Assembly: GCF_003315595.1 (NCBI RefSeq)
Contig: NZ_QNQU01000018.1
Coordinates: 1-64,000 of the forward strand
Direction: 5' to 3'
DNA from: Pedobacter miscanthi
Lineage (GTDB): Bacteria; Bacteroidota; Bacteroidia; Sphingobacteriales; Sphingobacteriaceae
DNA: 64,000 bases
Below the pieces are notes generated by a model. That model saw only the letters and a list, made by a program, of their open reading frames with translations, was not told the DNA's origin and did not search any database. Below, piece by piece: positions 54,622-62,474 of the stretch (positions are counted from its first letter, which is position 1; the number at the start of each line of letters is the position of its first letter). Position numbers and translations under genes: made by a program.

Positions 54622-57188
54622 TTTGTAGTATGAATTAAAATTGAAGATGAAGACAAACCTGCTGAGGCTGCCGTTAATTTAATGGTTCCGGTTTTTTCGG
54701 TGGATTGGAGAATGGCCAGGCACAAACCATGAAATGTTTTACGGTAATTTGCTTTAAAAGGCTCTAAACTGGCCTGAAATCCATTATCAACACCTGCAAT
54801 AAAACCATTGCCTTCCACTTTAAAATTAACCAGGTTATCAGCATTGGGAACAACATTTCCTGCGGCATCTAAAATACGGACGGTGATAAAAGACAAATCC
54901 TTTCCATCAGCTTTAATATTTTTCCTATCGGCAACCAACTCAATTTTAGCAGGTGCGCCGGCTGTTTTTACCTCGCGGACCAATACCTCTTTGCCATTTT
55001 TACGCGATACCGCTTTTAAAGTTCCAGCCTCGAAATTTACATGCCAAAGCACATGCAGATCATCACCTTGTTTAGACTTTTTACCCAGCGATTTTCCATT
55101 CAGGTACAATTCTACTTCATCGGCACTATTGTAATAAGCCCAAATTTCAACTGATTTGCCTTTTTCCCAGTTCCAGTGTGGTAAAATATGCAATACAGGT
55201 TTGTTGGTCCACTCACTTTGGTACATGTAATAGGAATCTTTAGGAAAACCCGCTAAATCGACAATACCGAAATAAGAACTCCGGGCCGGCCATGGATAAG
55301 GTAAAGGTTCGCCGAGGTAATCAAAACCTGTCCATACGTACAAACCTGATACATGATCGTATTTTTTTGCCTCCTTCCAGGTTTCCTCATGGGTAGAGCC
55401 CCAATAGGCAGAAACATTATCATAAGCAGATGCCGACCACGCTTTATTGCCTTCGGTAAATTTGGTTTTACCATCTTTAGGCCAGCGGCGAATGGTATCT
55501 GCAGTATCATAAAATCCCCTGGTTTCGAGTGCAGAAGTAGTTTCAGTAGCCAAAAACTTAACCCCGGGATAATTCGCAGGAAAATCTTTATAAAGTTTGT
55601 GGTTATAGTTTAAGCCGTAAATATCAAGCGCATTGGCCTGGTAAATGAAGTTTTTTTCAGCTTTTGTTTCGGTTAGTGCCGAAATCACCGGACGGGTATT
55701 ATCCAGATTTTTAACGATTGCTACCAACTCTTTGGTAAGCGCAATGCCCGTGCTGTCAAACTGTTCGCGGATTTCGTTACCGATGCTCCAGAGGATAATG
55801 GATGGGTGGTTACGATCGCGTGTAATCATATCTTCCAGGTCTCTTTTATGCCAGTCTGGAAAATTCAGGTGATAATCATTTTTGGTTTTCTTTTTCGCCC
55901 ACATGTCAAAAGCCTCATCCATTACCAGAAAACCCATTTTATCGCATAAATCCAAAAACTCAGGTGCCGGCGGATTATGCGCGGTACGGATGGCATTTAC
56001 ACCCATTTTCTTCATGATTTCGAGCTGGCGCTCCATGGCCCGTACATTTACAGCAGCACCCAATGCACCTAAGTCATGGTGCAGACACACACCGAGAATT
56101 TTCATCGGTTTTCCGTTTAAAGAAAAACCTTTCAGCGCATCAAAATTGAATCTCCGGATGCCAAAAGTGGTACTTTGTGCATCTATAATTTTATTTTCGG
56201 AATCAGTAATTTTAACCAGCAATGTGTATAAATAAGGCCTGTCTACCGACCATATTTCGGGTTTGTTGATCAGCAGATTTGATACATTTTTTCCGATATT
56301 ATCTTCGATTAAATCTACTGGGATAACATAATTTGCTACCTGTGTACCACCTTGATTTAGAACTGAAAACTCGATTTTGTATTTTTTAGTTTTATCTATG
56401 GATTTATTTACAAAATTAACCTGGGGTGCTACAAAACCTACTGTTTGACCTGGCTGTAAATTTCCGCCATCTGTCGATTCGCCGAAATCGCCACTTACAA
56501 AACCCGCTTTAACAAAAATGCCATGTTCTTGTATAGCAACTTTTGCTGTTGAGGTTAACCATACATTTCTATAAATACCCGAGCCGGAATACCAGCGCGA
56601 ATCGGGTTGAGCAGAATTATCAACTTTAACGGCAATAACGTTTTTCTCAGGTTTTAAAAATTTACTGATTTCGTAAGAAAATGAGCTATAGCCATAAGGT
56701 CTTTTGCCTAAATATTGTCCGTTTACCCAAACCTCGCTATTTTTATATACGCCATCGAATTCGATGGTGATTAACCGATCTTTAAAATTGGCGGGGGCGG
56801 TAAATTCTTTTCTGTACCAGCCAATTCCGGTAGGTAAACCACCGCCTTCAGGTTTTGCAGGGTTTTTCTCGTCAAAATTTCCCTCGATGCTCCAATCATG
56901 CGGTAACGTAAGTTTTCTCCATTTCGAATCATTGTATGATGGAAATTTAGCTGCAGAATTATCGCCAAGGAGGAATTTCCAGTCTTTATTGAAACTTACT
57001 CGGGTGCGAGGTTCCGGAGTGGCCGTCATTGCGAGGCAAGAAGCAATCTTACTACCATGGGTCAGCCGTTCTTTTGCATTAGGATTGATTTCCCGAAGTT
57101 TCGAGAAAAGTTTCGCCTCGCAACAACGAGGTGCCCACAAGCCCAAAATCAAAAAAAGTACAACTTTAAAATTCCTAAGCCTCTTCAT
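54618..57188 (-). CDS. GH2 beta-galactosidase/glycosidase with in-frame repeat element
   Basis: An 856-residue exported GH2 enzyme with DUF4982 and a C-terminal Ig-like domain, the GalB plan. VSFNKDWKFLLGD, LPHDWSIEGNF and GVYKNSEVWVNGQYLG form the sugar-binding domain; the acid/base Glu is in WSIGNEIREQ (about 471), the nucleophile Glu in LATETTSALETRGF (about 547). Residues 1-20 (MKRLRNFKVVLFLILGLWAP) look like a cut-off signal peptide; residues 21-55 are coded by a 105-base palindromic repeat; the mature enzyme resumes at TPEPRTRVSF. Secretion may therefore be altered. ATG 57188 is one base from the next stop. Confidence 0.88.
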   Translation of the reverse strand: MKRLRNFKVVLFLILGLWAPRCCEAKLFSKLREINPNAKERLTHGSKIASCLAMTATPEPRTRVSFNKDWKFLLGDNSAAKFPSYNDSKWRKLTLPHDWSIEGNFDEKNPAKPEGGGLPTGIGWYRKEFTAPANFKDRLITIEFDGVYKNSEVWVNGQYLGKRPYGYSSFSYEISKFLKPEKNVIAVKVDNSAQPDSRWYSGSGIYRNVWLTSTAKVAIQEHGIFVKAGFVSGDFGESTDGGNLQPGQTVGFVAPQVNFVNKSIDKTKKYKIEFSVLNQGGTQVANYVIPVDLIEDNIGKNVSNLLINKPEIWSVDRPYLYTLLVKITDSENKIIDAQSTTFGIRRFNFDALKGFSLNGKPMKILGVCLHHDLGALGAAVNVRAMERQLEIMKKMGVNAIRTAHNPPAPEFLDLCDKMGFLVMDEAFDMWAKKKTKNDYHLNFPDWHKRDLEDMITRDRNHPSIILWSIGNEIREQFDSTGIALTKELVAIVKNLDNTRPVISALTETKAEKNFIYQANALDIYGLNYNHKLYKDFPANYPGVKFLATETTSALETRGFYDTADTIRRWPKDGKTKFTEGNKAWSASAYDNVSAYWGSTHEETWKEAKKYDHVSGLYVWTGFDYLGEPLPYPWPARSSYFGIVDLAGFPKDSYYMYQSEWTNKPVLHILPHWNWEKGKSVEIWAYYNSADEVELYLNGKSLGKKSKQGDDLHVLWHVNFEAGTLKAVSRKNGKEVLVREVKTAGAPAKIELVADRKNIKADGKDLSFITVRILDAAGNVVPNADNLVNFKVEGNGFIAGVDNGFQASLEPFKANYRKTFHGLCLAILQSTEKTGTIKLTAASAGLSSSSILIHTTK
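57024..57128. mobile_element. 105-bp palindromic element inserted in frame in a GH2 gene
   Basis: Ends CGTCATTGCGAGGC (57024-57037) and GCCTCGCAACAACG (57115-57128) are inverted with two mismatches. The element is exactly 35 codons and begins and ends on codon boundaries, with no stop in the reading frame. Its inner sequence AAGAAGCAATCTT recalls the partial intergenic copies at 43416 and 44786. It codes for residues 21-55 of the GH2 enzyme. Confidence 0.78.
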
Positions 57189-57189
57189 G

Positions 57190-58302
57190 TTATTTCTCAG
57201 TTTCCCTTACAAAATCTACTTTACTTTTACCTAAATCTTTCGAAGTTGCAACTGCAATTCCGCGTTGATCCTGTTTATTTACGGCGCAATAGAAATGGTA
57301 AACCACGCCTTTATACTTTAATACGAAAGATTTATGCGCGTATAGCTCATCGTATTTTTCTGAGGATTCAACAAGGTTATCGCCCGTCCAGTCGGTCCAG
57401 TTCAAGAGATCTTTTGATACCGCAAAACGGTTAAAAGATCCTTTTCTATCCTGCCAAAAAGCCCCAAAGTAAAACATTACATAATTTTCGCCAATCTGCT
57501 GTATTACAGCATCTCCTGTAATACCAACCGGATGATGAACCACCGGATTTTTATTAAAGCGCTGCCAATGAACCATATCATCCGAAACTGCCATCCCGAT
57601 CCGTTCATACCAGCGTGTTTTTTTATTGTTCGCCAGCGAATCGCCCACAGCGTTATAGTACATTACAAAGCGATGTCCTGTTAATTTTTTCTGGTCTTCG
57701 ATCACCGTGCTTTTAAAAAGTTTATTGCGGTTTTCCCACCAGCGTACATTTTTATCTGATGAGCTTAAAACAGGTTTTTCTAAGCGGCTCCATTCCTGCA
57801 CAATGGATGGATCTTTTGTTGTGTAAGCCATTCCGATAGATAAAGGCTCCACTTCGTAACCTTTCTCTTTTCCACCAAAATACGACATCCAATATTTGCC
57901 ATCAAACTGATTTACCCCATAACTTCCACCCCATTTGATGTCGGTTAAGGCATTATAACCTGCTTTTTGATTGTCATCCCAGTTACCGGCATCAGCAAAC
58001 GACATCAGTTTGCCCTGGTTTTCCCAATGCAGCAAATCTTTACTTTTTGCCAGCCAGGTTTCGTAACCACGACCGCTAAAAATGAGATAAGTCATGTACC
58101 AATCCTTTCCTTTTCTGAAAACTGTGGGACAATCCATTTTATGGTCTTTATCTCCAGGAACCATTACCAGACCGTATTTGTAAGGTGTTTTTACTTCCTG
58201 ATAGATTTTTTCCATCTCTGCAGCAGAAACGGCTTGATTACTTTGAGCGTTTGATTTAACAGCCCAAATAAAAAGAAGGATCAAAATGCTTATCTTTCTC
58301 AT
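57190..58302 (-). CDS. Exported five-bladed beta-propeller glycosidase, GH43-like
   Basis: A 370-residue exported protein. Signal peptide residues 1-19 (ending AVKSNAQ). The blade-like repeats MDCPTVFRKGKDWYMTY, GYETWLAKSKDLLHWE, IGMAVSDDMVHWQRF and FAVSKDLLNWTDW fit the GH43/GH117/GH130 clan; Asp in HKMDCPTV is the likely family Asp. A galactosidase or arabinosidase activity fits the context, but the exact GH family is unsure. Its start overlaps the GH78 stop by four bases. Confidence 0.8.
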   Translation of the reverse strand: MRKISILILLFIWAVKSNAQSNQAVSAAEMEKIYQEVKTPYKYGLVMVPGDKDHKMDCPTVFRKGKDWYMTYLIFSGRGYETWLAKSKDLLHWENQGKLMSFADAGNWDDNQKAGYNALTDIKWGGSYGVNQFDGKYWMSYFGGKEKGYEVEPLSIGMAYTTKDPSIVQEWSRLEKPVLSSSDKNVRWWENRNKLFKSTVIEDQKKLTGHRFVMYYNAVGDSLANNKKTRWYERIGMAVSDDMVHWQRFNKNPVVHHPVGITGDAVIQQIGENYVMFYFGAFWQDRKGSFNRFAVSKDLLNWTDWTGDNLVESSEKYDELYAHKSFVLKYKGVVYHFYCAVNKQDQRGIAVATSKDLGKSKVDFVRETEK

Positions 58303-61058
58303 TTGAACTTTAAATTAAATTTATAATAGCCTGAACCGATGGCCACCCTGGTTTTACCGTTTTCGATCCCTGTATCGGTAAATGATGCGTTATTTTCTTC
58401 TAAAAGCTCGCTTTTGGGATACGCCGGGAAATAAACCACAGCTTTAGTATTCACGGGGACATTAACCTCTAAAATGAAATTTTTATCGTTTTTCTCCCAT
58501 TTAGTAGAGATTTTTCCATAAGGAGAATTATAACTAACCTGAGCGGCAGTTAAATCGCCAACTACTTCTGGTTCAATTTTAATTTGGTTGAAAGCAACCG
58601 AATTTTCTGCCTGGCGGATGCCACCAATGCCACTGTACAGCCATTCCATTAAATGACCGAGCATAAAATGATTGTTGGAAACGGTTGGTAAAGCCGCCCA
58701 CGATTCGGTTAATGCGGTAGCACCTTTGGCAATCTGCATACCATAACCCGGTACATCGGCGCGACTGTTCATATCGAAAATCACATCCGATTTTCCGGCA
58801 TCTTCTAAAACACGTAATACATAACGATACCCGATATCACCAGCGGTTAAACTGTTTTTTCTGTCGCGGATATCTTTAACCAGATTGTCGATCACTGCTT
58901 TTTTATCTTGTTCTTCAACCAGGCCCATGTAAATCGCCATGGCATTTGCTGCCTGCGAACCCGTTGCGTATTGTTTGGTTTTAACATCGAAAAACTTGTT
59001 ATTAAATGCTTTTCTCACTTCAACGGCAAGTTTTGAATATGCCATGGCATCAGCTTTTTTACCTAAAAGTGTGGCCATTTTCTCCATTACCTTCAAATCG
59101 TAATAGTAGATGGCCGTTCCGGTAACGCCCATTGGCGTGAGTTGAGAGACACCAGGTGGTTTTGGTCCTAAATCATACCAGTCGCCCAAACCCTGAGGTA
59201 AAATATGGTTGTTTGCTTTTGTGCCCAAATAATTGATATAACGCTGCATCATCGGGTAATAATCAACCATGGCCTGTTGATCTCCATACCATTGATAGAG
59301 GTACCATGGTAGCAAAATTCCACTACTGCCCCATTCAGGCGAATCGCGGAACATATCGCCACCCCATTCAAATTTTACGTATTCAGGGGCAATTTCCGGG
59401 ATCAGTCCGTTGCTCAGCTGTGAGTTTTTCATATCCTCCAGTGCTTTTTTAAAAAGCGGCGCAGCATTGTAATTGTAACCTACAGAATTGCCCATCAGAT
59501 GCAACTGCTCCAGCCAGCCCAGTTTTTCACGGTGCGGACAATCGGTAAAAACACTCATCATGTTACTTTTTACCGACCAATCGATAAGATTGAAAGTTTT
59601 ATTAAATAAACTGTTAGAAGACGAGAATTCGCCAACTTTTTCAGCAGCATTTCTAATATGTAATGCTTTTAAATCCTCAATAACCGTTTTGGCTAAAGTA
59701 TTTTCTTTTCCAGCCGGCACAGCGCCTTTAACCTGCAGATAGCGGAATCCTGTATAAAAGAATTTTGGCCGCCAGGTTTCTAAACCATCTCCTTTTAATA
59801 TATAAGTAAAATAAGATGGACCACCCATATTTTTCTGGGTTACTGTGCCATCGGCTTTTAATAATTCTGCCGGTGTAATGCGGATAGTATCACCTTTTTT
59901 GCCACGTGCTTTTAATTCGATGATGGCTGAAGCATTCTGCCCCATATCATAAACCCATTCATGATTACCAACTGCAGTGATGTTTTTTGCTGTAAAATGA
60001 TCGAAAATTTTTATAGGTTCCTCTTTTTGTGCATTGAGTTTTGGTCCGTTAACCAATACAGCAGATTTCCAGTTTTGATCATTAAAGCCTGATAAATCCC
60101 AGCCTTTTTGTTCCAGGTTGGCATTATAATCCTCTCCACCATAAATACCCGAGAAAGTGACTGGCGACAGAGCCGTTTTCCAGCTTTGATCGCTAATTAC
60201 ATTTGTTGAAGTTCCATCGGTATATTCTACCAAAACGCGACAGATCATTTTAGGATAGCCAAAAGCTACTTTCAACTTTCTATACCTCTCTTTAACTGGT
60301 GGCATGTAATAAAAACCATTACCAAGCATTACACCAATGGCATTTTCGCCCTTTTTAAGCTGTTTGGTAACGTTGTAGGTTACGTATAATGCCTCTTTAT
60401 CGTATTTTGTCCAGCCGGGTGCTAAAAAATCATCCCCAACTTTTTCGCCATTTAAGCTCATTTCGTATTGGCCGAGGCCCGAGATAAAAGCCGTTGCCTT
60501 TGTTATGCTTTTGGTTATCACAAAATTTTTGCGGAACATAGGCAAAACATTGTTGGCGTTATATTTATCTTTTTTGCCATCAGTTGGCATCACATTTACA
60601 TTCGAATCGGGCATTTTTTCATAAGCAATCCACTTTGCTTCTTTCCAATCGGCTGGGTTTAATAAACCCATTTGCCAGGTTGCGGCATTACTCCACTCTG
60701 ATCCATTTCCATAATTATCCCAAATACGCAGCTTCCAGTAATAGGTTTTGGTAGGTAAAAGTTTAGCGCCTTTATAGGTTATCTGAATAGATTGGCCAGA
60801 ATTTACCTTTTTGGTATCCCAAATTTCGCCAATGTTCTTTTTTAAGTTTGCAGTACTGCCAGAAACCAGGATTTGATATGCGGTTTGCATCACATTGTGT
60901 TGAGGTGACAGCAATTTCCAGCTCAGGTTAGGATTTACCATATCAATACCAATAGGATTATTTCTGTAAGCACAAGTCAGATCAATAACCTTTATATCCT
61001 GCGCAAAAAGCGGAATGCTCAACAGATAAAGCCAAGAAAAAATCAGAAATCTGCTCAT
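58299..61058 (-). CDS. GH78 alpha-L-rhamnosidase
   Basis: A 919-residue exported rhamnosidase. Signal peptide residues 1-19 (ending SIPLFA|Q). The N-terminal Ig-like domain (LTCAYRNNPIGIDM, LSWKLLS) and beta-sandwiches precede the (alpha/alpha)6 barrel, with FTDCPHREKLGWLEQLH near 510 holding the general acid Glu region and DWYDLGPKPPG and GTAIYYYDLKVM beyond it. It releases L-rhamnose from glycans or glycosides. It is the first gene of the minus-strand array, divergent from IclR across a 270-base gap. Confidence 0.92.
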   Translation of the reverse strand: MSRFLIFSWLYLLSIPLFAQDIKVIDLTCAYRNNPIGIDMVNPNLSWKLLSPQHNVMQTAYQILVSGSTANLKKNIGEIWDTKKVNSGQSIQITYKGAKLLPTKTYYWKLRIWDNYGNGSEWSNAATWQMGLLNPADWKEAKWIAYEKMPDSNVNVMPTDGKKDKYNANNVLPMFRKNFVITKSITKATAFISGLGQYEMSLNGEKVGDDFLAPGWTKYDKEALYVTYNVTKQLKKGENAIGVMLGNGFYYMPPVKERYRKLKVAFGYPKMICRVLVEYTDGTSTNVISDQSWKTALSPVTFSGIYGGEDYNANLEQKGWDLSGFNDQNWKSAVLVNGPKLNAQKEEPIKIFDHFTAKNITAVGNHEWVYDMGQNASAIIELKARGKKGDTIRITPAELLKADGTVTQKNMGGPSYFTYILKGDGLETWRPKFFYTGFRYLQVKGAVPAGKENTLAKTVIEDLKALHIRNAAEKVGEFSSSNSLFNKTFNLIDWSVKSNMMSVFTDCPHREKLGWLEQLHLMGNSVGYNYNAAPLFKKALEDMKNSQLSNGLIPEIAPEYVKFEWGGDMFRDSPEWGSSGILLPWYLYQWYGDQQAMVDYYPMMQRYINYLGTKANNHILPQGLGDWYDLGPKPPGVSQLTPMGVTGTAIYYYDLKVMEKMATLLGKKADAMAYSKLAVEVRKAFNNKFFDVKTKQYATGSQAANAMAIYMGLVEEQDKKAVIDNLVKDIRDRKNSLTAGDIGYRYVLRVLEDAGKSDVIFDMNSRADVPGYGMQIAKGATALTESWAALPTVSNNHFMLGHLMEWLYSGIGGIRQAENSVAFNQIKIEPEVVGDLTAAQVSYNSPYGKISTKWEKNDKNFILEVNVPVNTKAVVYFPAYPKSELLEENNASFTDTGIENGKTRVAIGSGYYKFNLKFK

Positions 61059-61210
61059 TATCCTTTGGTTAGCATTGCGAAATTTTTACGCAAAAGCAGT
61101 GGTTAAATTTTGGTTTATAAATGGTTAATTGATACCTTAATCTTATTAAAAATCGATTCTAAGAGCGATTTGATTAATAAAGTAGTGTCAATTCAAATAT
61201 AAATGTTTTT

Positions 61211-61242
61211 TTTAAATATGAAAACATATATTCGTATTTAAA
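61211..61242. promoter_or_regulatory. Candidate IclR operator between iclR and the GH array
   Basis: TTTAAATATGAA (61211-61222) and TTCGTATTTAAA (61231-61242) are complementary at 11 of 12 positions around an eight-base spacer. It is 87 bases before the IclR start and 153 bases before the GH78 start. The rest of the 270-base gap is AT-rich with TATGTTTG at 61282 as a possible -7 element for the IclR gene. Confidence 0.6.
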
Positions 61243-61328
61243 TTACAAAATCTTCCCATCGTTAAATAGGAAAGCATTTTGTATGTTTGAAATTGTAAAA
61301 ATTACGCTACAGCCAAATTTAAACCTGT

Positions 61329-62102
61329 ATGAACGAAAAGGAATCAAAGTACCAGGCCCCTGCTTTAGATAAGGGACTTGATATACTGGAATATTTATCT
61401 GCACAATCTATCCCGCTTTCGCAAACTGAAATTGCAGTCGGCATTGAGAAAACACCGAACGAAATTTACCGGATGTTAATGAGTTTGGAGAGCCGCGGTT
61501 ATATCCTCCGCGATGAGGTTTCGGGGAAATACAGGCTTTCGTTAAAACTATTTTACCTTTCGCACAGGCATTCGCCAATTGATGAACTGCGTAAAGCGGC
61601 ACAGTTTCCACTGGAAGAACTGGCCAATACCATTCGCCAGTCGTGCCACTTGAGTATTTTGTATATGAACCAGGTGATGGTTATTATTCATGCGAAAAGT
61701 CCGGGGCCAATTGCACTTTCTATCGAAGAAGGAAACTTATTTCCATTACCGCTAACTGCGTCAGGGAAGGTTTTACTGGCTTATATGCCAGAAGTGGAAC
61801 GTAATACTACTTTGAAAAACAACGCGATTTATAAGAAATACCACAAAACGCAGCAGGAAGATTTTTTAAGTTCATTGGAAGATATCCAGCAAACGGGTTC
61901 ATATTTTAAAAACAGCGACTCGGTTTCGGGTGTAACCGATCTTTCTGTACCTATCGGTATTTCAGGAAATAACGGAATTATTGCCTGTTTAACCATTTCG
62001 ATGTTAAATGCGATTAATGTAGATCAGGCAATCGAAAATGATGTGATACTGGCCGAGGCGCAGAAATGCGTGAAGAAGATTGAGCAAAGGATTGGGGTTT
62101 AG
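61329..62102 (+). CDS. IclR-family transcriptional regulator
   Basis: A 257-residue regulator: winged HTH at residues 12-75 (LSQTEIAVGIEKTPNEIYRML) and an IclR effector domain (about 85-250, SPGPIALSIEEGNLFPLPLTASGKVLLAY). It is divergent from the GH78 gene that heads the glycan array and is the only regulator next to it, so it likely controls the array in response to a sugar acid or related product. IclR proteins usually sense small acids, which would suit a CoA-transferase module. Confidence 0.9.
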   Translation: MNEKESKYQAPALDKGLDILEYLSAQSIPLSQTEIAVGIEKTPNEIYRMLMSLESRGYILRDEVSGKYRLSLKLFYLSHRHSPIDELRKAAQFPLEELANTIRQSCHLSILYMNQVMVIIHAKSPGPIALSIEEGNLFPLPLTASGKVLLAYMPEVERNTTLKNNAIYKKYHKTQQEDFLSSLEDIQQTGSYFKNSDSVSGVTDLSVPIGISGNNGIIACLTISMLNAINVDQAIENDVILAEAQKCVKKIEQRIGV

Positions 62103-62159
62103 GCCGAACCCTCTGGAAGGGGATTTAACTTTCTAATTGATAAAACAGTAAAATGAATT

Positions 62160-62471
62160 GCAAGCTGATTTGGGCGTTACCCAAGCTGCGCAAGGGTCGG
62201 GCTTTTCAGGGCTGCGCTTCGCTCCGGTACCGATAAAATATCGGTACTAAACCCTTACAATCCCTAACGCGGATTTAACTTATTAAAGCGTCTTTATTTA
62301 AATCTCGCAGGTTTTAAAAACCTGCGAGGTTTAAATTAGAAAAAGTTTGCGCTCGTTTTCCAACGAGTGCGTCAATAACTAAACGATTTTATCGTTTGTA
62401 AACGATGAATTATTTAACGATCTATCTCGAGACAGATTTCTCGACTTCGCTGCGCTTCGCTCGAAATGACG
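62160..62471. repeat. Mixed intergenic repeats, no gene
   Basis: The 372 bases between 62103 and 62474 hold a GGGCTTTTCAGGGCTGCGCT / GGTACCGATAAAATATCGGTAC palindromic stretch (62190-62260), a copy of the AAACCTGCGAGGTTT palindrome at 62300-62332 and a partial GTCATCTCGAC-family element at 62420-62471 (CTCGAGACAGATTTCTCGAC, CTCGAAATGACG). No coding frame is credible. Confidence 0.7.
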
Positions 62472-62474
62472 ATA

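Noticed and set aside
56704..57234. 176-codon plus-strand frame
   Set aside because: Antisense to the GH2 N-terminus and the in-frame repeat; not protein-like.
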